A stretch of DNA of 64,000 nucleotides from contig JAGFBZ010001885.1 of the NCBI GenBank assembly GCA_018398805.1, positions 1,389,001 to 1,453,000 of the forward strand, written 5' to 3'. This document shows, in pieces, positions 50,434-64,000 of this stretch (positions within the stretch are counted from its first letter, which is position 1; each line of letters opens with the position of its first letter). Below the pieces are notes generated by a model, which saw only the letters and a list, made by a program, of their open reading frames with translations, was not told the origin of the DNA and made no database searches. The position numbers and the translations under genes are program-made. Origin of the DNA: Hirundichthys speculiger. Its lineage: Eukaryota > Chordata > Actinopteri > Beloniformes > Exocoetidae.

Positions 50434-51261
50434 GCCCCGATCGTACACTTCCCACTAGCTGCTACCCGCAAATTACGGGTATAGGAACCTCCGCTAACCA
50501 CTAATGCAATCTTCTGCTCGCTAAAGCCGCTACCCATTACTCACATTGTAGGTGTGGCCAATGGCCGTGCCTTTTGCCCTTTCCACAAACTAGCTATCTT
50601 GCGATCGCGGGTTTAGGGTTGCGGGTGGTCAGACCAACCTGCATGTCGCCACATACAAGAGCGTGCCCAAATGGCATCGACGTGCGTCCAACTGGTCACA
50701 CGTGGACGTGCACAAACAGCTCTACCTCTGGAATTAACTCTTGTATAAAAAGCTTGATCTTGGCCTCAGTTGAACCCCTGAGAAAATGGCAGAGATTGTC
50801 TTAAACGGCTTGCACGCCAGTTAAACCATAGACGACCAGAGCGTGTTTACTGGGAGCGCACCGGCTATCTTGGGACTTTCAGGTAGGAATGATAGGAATT
50901 GTCTGTGTAAAAATATTTTTATTTATATATTAGTGCAGAGGAGAAGGAAGGAAGAGGAGGAAGCTCTACAGCAGAGTCCCAGACGAGCTGCGCATGAGAG
51001 CTGCTCTGATCTGGATGAAAAGACGCTCCATAGCGGTTTGCGGGTAGCGCAACCTGCTCTTAAAGGCAATGGCTACTGATGCACTAATTGGTTTAAGAGG
51101 TGGAACGCCCTAACCACTCCCATGCATAATGTAGCAGGTAAGTGCAGGTGGGATAGCGGGTTTAGGGAGGTGGAAGATTGCGTTCTTTGTGGGGGAACGC
51201 CCCTCCAGCTACCCGCTATCCCTAAATAGTGGCTTTAGCAGATCTAGCGGAAGATCTGGCC
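50434..51261. mobile_element. Probable non-autonomous DNA transposon (828 bp)
   Basis: A GC-richer block with sharp edges. The left end is GCCCCGATCG and the right end is AAGATCTGGCC, similar when inverted. The 5-bp repeat CTGTG stands on both sides (50429-50433 and 51262-51266). Inside, GCTACCCGC and its inverse GCGGGTAGC recur near both ends, along with TAGCGGGTTTAGGGAGG-like units. No transposase motif is seen in its short open frames. The class is uncertain. Confidence 0.5.
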
Positions 51262-52550
51262 CTGTGACTTCAGCCTCCATAAAGTGGAGAACACACAAAA
51301 ATGCCTTTTTTTTACTGTTAATTCTTACCTCCCCCCTCATCTCCTATTGTAAAAATCAAGGTTTTTTTTTTTTTTTTTAGATAAGACTGAAACCATGAGT
51401 TTATTGATTTAAGAGTTGGAACAACAGATAAACTGACTGTAAAGTAAGATAGTACATAGACAGAAACAGAACTTTCTCCAACTTCCAAATTTTGACAATT
51501 TTCTTTTTAAACTAAGCCTCATAAAAAGGGCCAGTTAGAAGGCAGGAGACTGGATACATTGTTCAAAGTGTCAAAAGGCAATATGATGACGAAACTGCAT
51601 TTTAATCAGCTGGCGTTTAATGCTTCATAGGAAGCATTAAATGCTCTGTCATCACGAGGCTTCATGAGCATACTCCATTGATCTAAAATGCTCTTTTTGT
51701 GATCACCATGTGGTGATAATAGTTCCTACTTGTGAATTAGTTCTATGAACTTGTTATACAGGCCTCCCTGCACTTCCTGACCTCTTCCCAATGAAAACTG
51801 TGTGTCTAAAGAATATATATAAAAAAACAAAACAAAAAAAAGTAACAGCAGCCACATGCTATTGCACATCTTAAGATGAGTCACAGGAGTAATGGAAAAA
51901 CATAACTTATCACTCAATTGTGTGGTACCCTTTTCTGTGGCCGATTGTCTTTCTATCTTTCTATCTGTCATGATTTCCAAGTGTGTTCTCTCTTTGTGTT
52001 TTGGTTGACCTGGCCTTTTTTGTTTTTTCCATTCCTAAAATTATCAACCAAGCCAGACGAGATCATTGTACATCGATTAAACTTGCTCTGACTGACTAAT
52101 GCTAAACCTCTGCCAAATAATGTGTTGTTGATAGCTTTATAATTTTATCAGCTTTACCAAATGGCTTTGGTGCAGATACTGTGTAAATCCAAAGAAAACC
52201 CTTTTTTTAAAAAAGGAGGGACAAATGCCAGTGACAGGATATATCATTAAGTGAAACAGTGATACCCTATGTTAAACAAGAAGTAAGGAAAGGTTTAGTG
52301 GAGGACTTGAACTCAGTTCTTTCAGGTGACAGAAAAGTAAAAACTTAGAGGTAAAAAGGCCAAAGGTTGAAACAGTGATATTCTATTTGTCCAATGTAAA
52401 TCGAGAAGAGGAGATGAGTTTCCTGCAGGGCATGAAGTTGGCTGTCTTAGGTGAAGGTCCATTTGTTGGATCCATTCACCACCTAACTGGAAATAAGTCC
52501 TCATCCGGTTTAAAATTTACTAAACTGTGCACAATGTATAACATATAATA

Positions 52551-53987
52551 CAACCCCTATTCCAAAAAAGTTGGGATGCTTTGTAAAACATAAATAAAAA
52601 CAAAATGCAACGATTTTCATTCTTTACAAACCTATATTTTATTCCCAATAGAACATAAATAATATTATTTATTATTTACATTTCACCATTTCATTGAAAG
52701 TATAACGTTTACTATTGTGTAACATCCCCTCTTCTTTTAACAACTGTGAGTGTCTAGGAGTAAGTAGACCAGTGAGCTGGAGTTTGAGGAGAAGAATGTT
52801 GTCCCATTCTCGTCTGATGCAGGATTTTAGTCGCTCAACAGTCCTGCACATTTTTTATTTTCCATTGGTGGAAGGTCTGGACTGCAGGCAGACCAGTTCA
52901 GCACCTGAACTCTTCTCCTGTGAAGTCATGCTGTTGTGATGGATGCAGTATGTGGTTTAACATTGTCTTGCTGAAATATGGTCTTCCCTGAAAGAGACAT
53001 TGTCTAGATGGGAGCAGATGTTGCTCTGAAACCTCTTTGTACTCTTTAGCATTGAAGGAGCTTTTCCAGATGTGGAAGCTGCTCACACCATAGACACTAA
53101 TGCAACCCCACACCATCAGAGATGATGTTGAACTGTGTGTTGACAACAAGCTGGATGGTCCCTCTGCTCTTTAGTCTGCAGGACACGACATCCATGGTTT
53201 CGAAAAAGAATTTCAAATTTTGATTAATCTGTCCACAGAACAAATTTCCATTTTGGCTCAGACCATTTTAGATGAGCTTTGGCCCAGAGAGGATGGCAGC
53301 ATTTCTTGATGGTGTTCACATATGTCTTCTTCTCTTCCATGATGCAGCTTTAACTTTCATTTGTAGGTTACACAGCGAACTGTGTTCAGAGACAATGATT
53401 TCTGGAAGCGTTCCTGAGCTCTTGCAGCAATGTCCAATAGAGAATCATCCCCATTTTTAATACAGTGTGATTGAGGGCCTGAAGATCACACACATCCCTT
53501 TTTTACCTTCAATCTTCAGACACTCCTGATTCTCTGAATCTTTTGATGATATTATGTAGTGTAGATAATAGGATTTTTGAAGTTGTTGCAATTTAATGTT
53601 GAGGAACATTTTTGTGAAAATTTCCATCTTAACATATGAGAGGCTTCCGCCTCTCTAAAATTCTCCTTTTATATCCAGTCATCTTACTGACCTGTTTTTA
53701 GTTAACATAATTAGTTATCAAATGCTCCTCTATTTGTTTTTCACTTCCACCAATTACTTTTCCAGCCTTTTGTTGCACCTGTTCCAACTTTTTTGAGATG
53801 TGTTGCTGCCAAAGTCAAAATTAGCTAATATTTTCCATGAGATGGTATAATGTCTCAGTTTCAGCATCTGATATGTTCTTCATGTTCTATTGAGAAAAGA
53901 ACATGGGTTTATGAGATTTGCAAATCATTGCATTCTGTTATTATTTGTATTTTGCATTACATCTCAACTTTTTTAGAATTGGAGTTG
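52551..53987 (-). mobile_element. Tc1/mariner transposon with long TIRs
   Basis: 1437 bp, flanked by TA (52549-52550 and 53988-53989). The left end starts CAACCCCTATTCCAAAAAAG. The right end, read on the other strand, starts CAACTCCAATTCTAAAAAAG, and the similarity continues for roughly 100-200 bp. The transposase is on the minus strand and broken. The element belongs to a family very common in teleosts. Confidence 0.87.
52840..53560 (-). pseudogene. Tc1/mariner transposase remnant
   Basis: The best piece (53149-52898) reads SSLMVWGCISVYGVSSFHIW and FNAKEYKEVSEQHLLPSRQC, then LFQGRPYFSKT. In a second frame LNWSACSPDLPPMENK holds the region of the final catalytic acid. The central Asp box (normally FQQDN) is shifted out of frame. 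Only about half the expected length can be followed. Inactive. Confidence 0.75.
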
Positions 53988-55035
53988 TATTTAAATTTTG
54001 ACACAGTGTTTGTCTTTAATCTACCATATTGTTTGTACTAACCTGGAATTATACTAGCCTAACCAACACCTGAACATAGCCGAACCAGTGCCTGGTGTTG
54101 CTGTTCACTAGCAAGGGAGTTGGCATTGACATCACCATTTTCATTAATATACATCTCACTGGTTAAAAATTGATCCCCCAGCCATACAATATAGTCAAAA
54201 TGTTGACTATGGAACAGTTGTATAATTTAATAGAATAACTGTAAAATAAGATGACAAAATAAATTATAATCCCAGATCAAACCCCTCATGGTTAAGGTTA
54301 TTGTTCAGTTATCTTTTCAGTCTACTTGTACATCTTGTGTTAAGAATTTGGACTAGATTTGACTGTTGTCCCTTTTCTTTATAAGGCAGTGCCAACATGA
54401 AAGACCGGTTTCAGTTTCATACAAGATATTTTCACTCTGTTGCAGTCTAAAATCAGTTTTAACAGAACAGACCCGACAAATATGTAAAGGCAGCAGATCT
54501 GAATGTCACTGAGGTAATAATACAGACAAATGAATCTGAGCCAAATCAGTCAGGAGATTCAGCCTTCCTGCTAATTAGAGCTGGGGTTATTGCTGACTGA
54601 AAGAACTGTTGAGAGAGACAGAGAAAGGTGGTGGTGGGGGGGTCTTTCAATTCAATCTTTATCTTTAATGGCAATGTTTAATTTGTCATGAGAAAGATGA
54701 TGTTTCATAAAGGGCATCCAGTGTTTAATTGGGGTGAACCAGGAAGCAGGTAATGAGTGGGAGGGACAGCAATCATGTGGTAAAAATTAGATTTTTATTT
54801 GCCATGAAATAGGATGGCATCAGGTATAATCAAGGAAGATGTAAATAATTTAAAGTATTAAAAGAACAGGATAGACAAAATGCTGGTTAGGTTTGAATTT
54901 ATGGGATATCCTTCAGCAAATGTATAGTATTAAGTTGAATACTGAGACAAAATGAATGCCGTTGGCAGAATTAAAGTGTAAAAACTTTTTAAAACGTATT
55001 TTATAGGCACATTATGCACTTTTTTTTTTTTTCAG

Positions 55036-55076
55036 ATGTTCAGAAATGGACCATGCTTTGCCAGTGAACATGCAAG
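55036..55076 (+). other. Exon-like segment with consensus splice sites
   Basis: A run of T followed by CAG (acceptor) leads into 41 nt beginning ATGTTCAGAAATGG and ending CATGCAAG, then the donor GTAAGTCC. The segment is open from its ATG. Both sites are close to consensus, but no protein similarity or neighbouring exon is recognised. It may belong to a non-coding RNA or be chance. Confidence 0.25.
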
Positions 55077-55668
55077 GTAAGTCCAAGGACCAGTCAATGG
55101 AAATTTGTGGTAAATGTAATTTTCCTCTTCCCTACCTGAAAAGAGCTCACCCAACTGGATCCAGTAATCAACTGCATTGGCTGCAGCTGTAATATCAACA
55201 ATCAGAGCTTTAGCTTGTCCTGCCTGCTGTCCCTTTCTCTGCATGTATGTGTGTGCAAGTGTATGTGTGATTTAGGTCCTCTCTGGCTCTCTGGCAGTCC
55301 AGCACACCTGTTTCCACTTCCACATTCATGAGCTGCAGCATAAAACCACTGGTTTTATACTGGTTTCTCCTGCCACTCATCACAAGATTTCTCTGTCTTC
55401 TCAAGTGGTATATCTTTATTCTGAAATTTTTTTTTTTAATCCTGATTACATATAACTGCTACCTGCCAATTCCAAATTCCAAGCTGTTCTGGACCTGCCA
55501 GTCTTGCTAGCATCTCCAAGACCCAGGGATTCGCTCTCTTGCAGGACCAGCCTCTGTTTTGCCACCAGAATCAACAACAAACCCTTCTAAACTCTATCTG
55601 TTCTCATCAAGTTTTGATTCAGGAGAATTAACAGACCACTTTTCAACAACTAACTCCACTAGCAAGTC

Positions 55669-56420
55669 TTGTTCAGTCACTTGTCACCACCTTCCTCTGC
55701 TACTTCTCCTCAGGTCCAACCTGCCGCAGATGCTCAACCACCACGTGACTCCTATGTGCCTCCTCCTGAACCATACACCAGGAACCTGGATTTCCTTGGT
55801 GTTTCCTATATAATCTGGTTGCTGTGGAGCAAGGCCTTAAATTGGGCTGAGGCTTTTCTCAGCAGAAATCCAGTCTCTGTTGTTTGGTACTTTTTTTTTT
55901 TGAGTGAATTAAAGAAAGTTTTCAAACGACCTACCTGACAGGAAGTTAGGTGTGTCCAAGAGACTTTTAAGTCTTCGGCATGGTCAACACAAGCTGGCGG
56001 ATTTATCCATTGAGTTTCGAAACTTGACTGCTGAGACGGGGTGGAATGATGAAGTTCTCCAAGAGGTCTTCTACAATGGACTGAATGACTCCCTAAAAGA
56101 TGAACTAGTGCACCATGATCCTCCTGATTCATTTGAGTCTTTAGTGTCCCTTGCAATAAAAATCGACAACTGCCTGAGTGAGCGAAGAAAACAAAAGGAC
56201 TAAAAGCTCAAGTCTACTCCTCCTTCCCAGGTGACTTCTGTTAGGTCTTCTGAAGGACCAATGCAAATGTGGCCAAGCACAGCCCACTGCTGAGGAGTGA
56301 CAACAGAGAATATCAGATGGTCAGTGTATTTACTGTGGCGATAAGGGCCATTTTCTTGCCTTGGCTGCTCTCCAGTAGTCATGGGGACACTGGAGAGCGG
56401 AGCAGATTCTTTAACCCCGT
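55669..56420 (+). pseudogene. Sushi-like gag remnant with CCHC knuckle
   Basis: The N-terminal part has a Pro-rich PPRDSYVPPPEPYTRNLDFL. The second frame (55952-56203) reads SKRLLSLRHGQHKLADLSIE, FRNLTAETGWNDEVLQEVFY and DPPDSFESLVSLAIKIDNCL, followed by SERRKQKD. These are the hallmark capsid-end motifs of sushi-type gag, the same family domesticated as mammalian PEG10 and RTL proteins. A partial zinc knuckle GQCIYCGDKGHF (C-x2-C-x4-H) lies near 56305-56345. The frame between the parts is broken. Confidence 0.82.
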
Positions 56421-56567
56421 TGAGAACTGTACTCCCCGATACCCTCGGTTTTAACAATTTTTCCATCAGTCTCTCCACTCTGAGGTTCTGGGGCTGAAGG
56501 ACCAATTGCTAGCCCTTTAGGGCATGTCTGCATGTTTCTCCTTACACTTTGACCATTACACAGCCCA

Positions 56568-57616
56568 ATGAGAGTTAATGTCCTTAATGGCAAGAATTTA
56601 TCAGTTATCATCCATCAAACTGAACTGCTCCACTTTTTGGGTAACCATCAGGAGGAATTAATTTTCTTTGTATTTTCTGCCCCATTAACTCCTATAGCTC
56701 TTGGACACCTGTGGCTTAAGGTTCACAACCCACACATGGACCATGTTGGACCAACAATGCTATAATGGGTTGGAGCTGTTTTTGGAAGCTTGACTTCAGT
56801 CTGCCCTGTTCGCAACTGCAGAATTGACTGAATCAACTATTGCTAACCCAAATCTGTCCAAAGTTCCAGCCATCTACTATGATCTCCTTGAGTTTTTTTT
56901 TTTGTAAATAAAGAGCTCTGTCACTTCCACTCCATTAACCCCACAACTGTGCCATAGATTTACTTCCTTACCCACAAATCGACTGTACAATCTGTCACGA
57001 CCTGAAACCTAAGCCATGGACAAATGCATTACAGATTCACTGGCACCGGTTGGGGCAGGCTCATTTTTTGTCAAAAAGGACAAAATACTCTGACCCTGCA
57101 CTGATTAGAGGTTTGAATAACATCACCGATCGTAATAAATATCCTTTGCCACTAATTGCTTCTGTCTTTGAGCCCCTCCAGGGAGAAACAATACTTACCA
57201 ACCGAACCTCTGGAATGCTTATCTGGTTAGAATCTGGGAGGGAGATGAATGGAAGATAGCATTCAACACTCCACGGGGACACTTCGAGTATCTTGTGATC
57301 CCCTTCAGCCTTACTAACTCCCCAGCTGTTTTGTCTTGTGTGATTTTCTTAACCACTGCATTTTCGTGTACCTGGATGACATCCTAATCTCACAACCTTG
57401 AGGACCATCAGCTGCATGTCCATCAGGGTATTGCAACAGCATTTGGAGAAATTAATTGTCAAGGCTGAAAAAAGCAAGTTTCATATCTCTTCAGTTGCTT
57501 TCCTAAAAGAGTGTGGGCTGATGAAGATGGACCCGGATAAGGTCTCCACTCTTTCTGAGTGGCCCTGCCCGACTCCTAGGAAACTTTTGCAACTTCTACC
57601 AACATTTTCTTCATGA
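56568..57616 (+). pseudogene. Sushi-like pol: protease and RT remnants
   Basis: The end of the protease reads VIIHQTELLHFLGNHQEELI and ALGHLWLKVHNPH. RT motifs are GLNNITDRNKYPLPLIASVF and EPLQGETI. A degraded palm follows, then [10 protein letters not shown] with the catalytic YLDD codons intact (57369-57380). After that come LEKLIVKAEKSKFHISSVAF and MDPDKVSTLSEWPCPTPRKL. At least four frame changes and several stops. The intact YLDD box shows that the decay is through indels as much as substitutions. Confidence 0.8.
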
Positions 57617-59290
<1,674 letters not shown>

Positions 59291-59300
59291 AAGTATTTAT

Positions 59301-59430
59301 ACAGTTGAAACCAGAAGTTTGTATACACTATATAAAAAGATATTTTTTTGTCCCTCACTGAGAATACATCAGACTAAACTCTTTCTGTTTTAGGTCAGTT
59401 AAAATGACCAAAATACCAAAAAGGGGGTGT
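59301..59430. mobile_element. Tc1-type inverted-repeat end (one side only)
   Basis: It starts CAGTTGAAACCAGAAGTTTG, then TATACACTATATAAAAAG and CAGACTAAACTCTTTCTGTT. This resembles the terminal repeat of a Tc1-family MITE common in fish. I found no matching inverted end downstream, so it is truncated. Confidence 0.65.
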
Positions 59431-60938
59431 ATGTTTCAAGATGTTAATGATATTGACTTAACTTTTTCCATGAAAATGTATGTTTATATATAGTGGTGTT
59501 TATAGAGAGACTACCACAATGTTTCCGGTGATTCTCAGCCAAACAATCAATGCAAAAATTATTGGATCACATAATATATTACATCTTATTATACCATCTT
59601 ATAAAACTAACATAATGAAACTGGGTTTACTTAATGGAGGATGTTGCAAAAGACTGTAACTTATGTTATAGTTTGGCTTTGGCTTTACTATGGTAAAACA
59701 CATCCCTTAAAATCTGTTGTCCTTGTGCAACGTAAATAGTTTATAAGTTTGAACAACAGGCAACAAAGTACTATGATAACTTTCAGGGATGTGGTAACAA
59801 TTATGAAATAATGTTGAATAATTATTGGTGAGATTATACAGTCTCTTCCTCACTGTAGAGTGTGTTCAGTTTGTTGTACTGTGATGTGATGCTCATTTCT
59901 TATAAATGTTCAAAGAAGTAGTCTTTTATTATTAAAGTTGACCAATTTGTCAACTTGTCGACCAAATCTGTACAAATTGAACAACCATAGGTGGATAAAT
60001 ACTTATTTTGGTGGTGCCATCAAATTGTCTGATTTGTGTGTGGAGAAAATACTGCTAACACAAAACTGAAATAATTCAAATGAATGTCTGTCTTTATGCA
60101 CATGTGTCATAATTTGGTCAAACGAGTTTGGCAATATCCTGGAGTTTGTTAAATAATTTGAAATAATCAATAGTTCTTGAATGTTTTTACTGCCAGATCT
60201 TGATACATGTGCTTTAACATGCATATTGGATTCTCCACAGCCACATGATTGGGAGTCAGTAAAGAGTGAGCAAACACAGCAACAATTTATGATTATAAAT
60301 TAGTTGTTAAAAAACAAACAAAACATTGTGATTATCAGTCAACAATGAGATACTGCCTCACTCACACTTGTACACTTTTCCGTGACACAGCTGTAGTGGA
60401 GACCGTTGTGGTGGGTGCTGTTAGTACGACTGAGAAGGGGGCCAATATTGTCAGGGCTGATTTTTTATTTTTATTTTTTTTGTCCCAGTCCAACCCTGTT
60501 TCAGACTAAATCATTTATTCATGATATCTCAAGTATCCAGCTGGAGTTTTTCCAGTATCAACATGCTTTTATTGACATACCCAATAATATAAAAAATGGT
60601 TCAAAGTTACAAACAGACATAGCTAAAAGGAAAGAGCAACAGGGTGTTTTTGTTTGATTTTGTTGTTCACTTTGTTGTTCAAAAGAAAAAAATAGCTGGA
60701 ACTATTAATGTGACTGTAGCCAATTAACCTCTTTTCTCTCAAGTTCTCTGATCTAATTTAACAGCAAATTTATAAAGACCCTTTGTTTCATTTCTTGTAA
60801 TGGATATTTGTGGTTTCAGTATAATTTGTTTTTTAAAATCTAAAGTACTGGTATATTGAGAGTACTTACCTAAACTAATGATGCAACATGATAAACAGAG
60901 ATCTTCAATGAGGTCTGGGATCAGTTTTGATATCACTA
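59431..60938. other. Non-coding, no gene recognised
   Basis: AT-rich sequence without coding similarity. It may include the interior of the truncated Tc1-type MITE at its left side. Confidence 0.45.
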
Positions 60939-61282
60939 TAGTATACCTTCATTATTTGCGGGGGAAGCTTTTCTTCCTCCCCTTGTGAATCCCAAAAATC
61001 CGCGAATTATTGATACAGTTTTAAAAGGCCAGTACATAATTTATTGCTTACCTAATAGTAATAATAATATTTTTTTTCTAGTTCTTTATTTTGTATTAAC
61101 TGACATTGTATTTAAAAAATTTTTATGAGTTAGGGTGAATGTGAGCATTTTTCTGCTAAAAAAATGGCCAAATTGCCAGGCCTACCACAAATTCAAATAC
61201 ATTATGAAAAAAAGTTTGAGAGCAACATCCGTGAGTATACGGGACCACGAACGCTGAACTGCGAATGGTCAAGGGTGTACTG
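60939..61282. mobile_element. MITE with TA target duplication
   Basis: 344 bp between TA dinucleotides (60937-60938 and 61283-61284). The left end is TAGTATACCTTCATTATTTG and the right end, inverted, is CAGTACACCCTTGACCATTC, followed on both sides by a GCGG/GCAG block. CCGCGAATTATTGATACAG and GAACTGCGAATGGTC lie inside. It fits a mariner/pogo-type non-autonomous element. No coding capacity. Confidence 0.65.
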
Positions 61283-61284
61283 TA

Positions 61285-64000
61285 TTGGTGTTTCCTGCTT
61301 CCAGATATTGCTGTTTTACCCTCCAAACTTCCTGATCAAGACAACTTTATGAACAGGAAGTGGGTATTTTGATGCATTGTAAAGTATCAAAGTCAGTTCA
61401 AGCTGCAGCAGATTTAGGACACACTATGGTCGTACATGCGACTCATTTGAATCGTGGTATTTCACAATATCTGTTCTCAGTACACGTACAAGCTTGGAAC
61501 AATGTGTTCACCACACGTTTCTCCATCCTGGGGTATCAAATCACAACTGAATTTTGTTATTCACAAGACAGATGTGGGCCGTTTCAGACATACACGTAAA
61601 CATGTCCATACATATGTGCATATTTCTCATTAAACCGTGCACGCTCGTGTAAGTGTGATGCTGTGTTTCTGCTCGTTGGCTTCGTGTGTGTGCTCTGACT
61701 GAGGTGACTGGCTTCTTAGCCGCCTCGGGCTACAGCTGTAAAGTGTGTGAAATGAGGGAATAGCCAACAGTGGGCCCTTGGCTATGAGGCAGAATTGAAG
61801 AGTGTGAGTGTATTTTTGGACGTCTGTGTTTGCGTGTCTGCGACGTACATATCAGACACATGTCAGATACACTGACACATTTGCTGATGTGAGTGACACA
61901 GAGCCTGCAGGCTCTCTGCATCTGTTCTGCCATGCCCACCTCCTGGATTCCCCCTGACATGGATCAGTCTAACGTTTGCTCCTCTGCAGGGTAACGAGGC
62001 AAACCGATGAGACAGAGGACGGCGTTGACTTTCAGTCAGGTGTCAAACTTACTGGAGGTCTTAAACGCAACACAGGTCGTGATAACAAACAGTATTATTA
62101 CTTTCTTTGTATATTTTCTCTCTCAAGTGATGCATATTATTTTTTTTTAAACTTCTTTATACTTCCTCTTGTTTATCTTCTCTTAGGTCATTTCACTTAT
62201 TTTCTTCCTACTGAACTTTCTATTCAATTTTCCTTTACTTTATCACCAACTCTTTCCTTCCTGTACTTTCTTACTTATTTCTTTTTTAATACCTCTCTCC
62301 TGTCATATCTTCCTCTTGCTCACCTCCCTCTTATTTTAATCCTGTTTTTTTTCTCCCCAAAACCTTAACTTTATATTTCCTTCTTTCTTTCCTCTATTCT
62401 GTTTAAAAAAAAAAGAAGTGTTGCATTTTCAGCTCCTCTCTTATATGCTGCTCAGCATTTTCTCTTTTCCATTTACATTTTTTTTTTCTGGATTTTAATG
62501 CATGCAGTTATATTCATTTTATTCATTATCCTGTTTTACGATCCCCATGTATTTTCCGTCTCTTCCTTAACACAATGGGAGCTTTTTAATGATCAAGTAA
62601 AGGTGTTCTTTTTCAGTTCCTGTTTTTCTTCACAGCTTCCTGAAATATCCCATAGATGGTGCTGTTGTCCATGACTGGAATTCCTCAGCTCTTGCTCTTG
62701 GATATTTAATAGGGAAATCTCTTTTACTCTCTTTCAGTCGTGGATTTGCCTCAAATAGGGACTAAACTAATGATCTAATACTGTTTTTGTATTTTTCTCC
62801 CCCCAAAAAATGCATTAAAATTCCCTCCCTGTTTGTTTGAGAAAGCAAAGACCTGAGATAATGATGAAGAAATTTTTCTTCCATCTCATACATTAAGGTG
62901 ATCAAGGTGAATTTTTATACATTATTTAAATTTTATTTAACTGCAGTTCAATTTTTCATATACAACATTTTCAATTCTGTATTATCTTGTGTTGTGTTAC
63001 GTGGATGTCACAAGCGTTTGAACGGGCGTCATGTGAAAAGATTTACTCAAAGTACAAGGACAAATGTTTTCACAAAGAACCACAAAGTGTAGTTATGGGT
63101 GTGGTTTAAGTATATCACAGTACGTGTGGTATTGAAGATAAAAAGAATCCTGAAAAAAAGGTTGACATTTGGACATATGGGAATTTGATGTAAAGGCAGT
63201 ATGTGGTCTTTCTGTGGTGGTATATGTGGACCTAAATTAAGGAATGAGATCTTTCACATAAACTGCAAAAAAAAAAAAAAAAAAAACCTGGGTTCAGACT
63301 ATTCCCATATTTCCAGAGCAAAAAAAAAAAAATTTGAAATCCCAGTGGTGAATGTGAAAAACACACAGCCACAAAGGCTCGAAACGTTGCTCTTTTAATC
63401 AGTTCATGACAAAGTTAATGCTTAGGGACACGTGCACTTCCCACAAAACAGCCATGTGCTGGAAACGCACAAATGTGCACGATTTTCATTACTAACAGTG
63501 AAATAAAAACATTGTCTGCCAAAAGCACAACACTCCTTCACACCAGCCCATGTCATCCCAGAGATCTTAGGGATTCAGAAAAACAAGGAAGTGTAAGAGT
63601 TTAAAAAGGTTAATGTTTATGTCTCCACCTGGGAATAAACTTTTAAGATGATTGACAAGTCCTTTCTATGCAGCGTGTGGAGCCCCTGCAACCATGTTAC
63701 CTGCTGCTTGGTGAACGGATAAGAGCTTTCTGCATATTCATAAGAACAGATAAGGGGAACCTATCCAGCTCCCTTTAATTGAGAATGATGGAGAGGGACG
63801 GAGGGATGGAAGGACGCTGGAGTGCAGGAGTGGAGGAGTGGAAGAGGATGGGGAACGATAACCCGCAGCTTGCCTTGATGCATTAATTGAGGGTATTAGA
63901 AGGAGGCATGGATAGTACTGGGAGGTGGTGGGAGGGTGGTGCTGGGGTACCACGGAAATGCCACCAGTGCCAATAAATCACTCCTCACCAGTGATTGACT
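61285..64000. other. Non-coding, no gene recognised
   Basis: It holds a pyrimidine-rich stretch (62100-62400) and two A tracts (about 63267-63286 and 63321-63333). The less AT-rich stretch 63640-63900 has GATA-like (AGATAAGG) and homeodomain-like (CTTTAATTGAG, GCATTAATTGAG) sites and may be a conserved non-coding element. No exon could be supported. Confidence 0.4.

Noticed and set aside
61976..62368. 130-codon open frame after a possible CTCTGCAG splice acceptor
   Set aside because: The latter half is translated pyrimidine-rich low-complexity DNA; no domain and no donor of good quality.

Overview
This is animal genomic DNA, almost certainly from a ray-finned (teleost) fish. It holds one host gene with vertebrate GT-AG splicing. 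The repeats are typical of teleosts: L2-type LINEs, Tc1 elements with long inverted repeats, a tRNA-derived SINE, sushi-like and other Ty3/gypsy elements, hAT elements and an endogenous retrovirus. Microsatellites and AT-rich non-coding DNA fill most of the rest. I cannot name the species.

Left end (1-8540): the 5' and central part of znf507, a C2H2 zinc-finger gene, on the minus strand. A GC-richer promoter-like block with a candidate first exon lies near 8300-8540. A large coding exon (3147-5513) carries most of the protein, and two small exons (1770-1875 and 1574-1682) follow. The 3' end of the gene lies left of the window. The first ~480 nt of the large exon change reading frame more than once, while the next 1.9 kb are cleanly open.

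8.9-15.3 kb: interspersed repeats and a 1.6-kb Tc1 element with a broken transposase and IR/DR-type ends.

15.3-35 kb: a transposon graveyard with real nesting. A hAT fragment with a BED zinc finger abuts the 3' end of an L2 LINE, which itself holds a solo LTR with a 4-bp duplication. Then come a decayed Tc1 and a Ty3/gypsy element. The gypsy RT is split by a SINE. Its integrase is split by a non-autonomous hAT element with an 8-bp duplication (CAGAAGGC). That hAT element is split by an 8.4-kb retrovirus-like provirus on the minus strand with a 5-bp duplication (ACGTG). The provirus RT gene is in turn split by a LINE-like tail. A hAT transposase fragment and LINE debris follow.

35-64 kb: no host coding gene that I can support. 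It contains microsatellites, hairpins, copies of a common teleost repeat, a probable non-autonomous DNA transposon (50434-51261), a Tc1/mariner element (52551-53987), a decayed sushi-like gypsy element (about 55560-59290) and MITE-like elements. Some stretches look like possible conserved non-coding DNA. This would fit a gene desert upstream of znf507, but that is inference.

The only likely functional host gene is znf507; everything else coding-like is mobile-element debris. The two provirus LTRs differ only by four one-base indels and no substitutions. This means either a very recent insertion or residual indel errors in the assembly, so frame breaks throughout the window should be read with caution.
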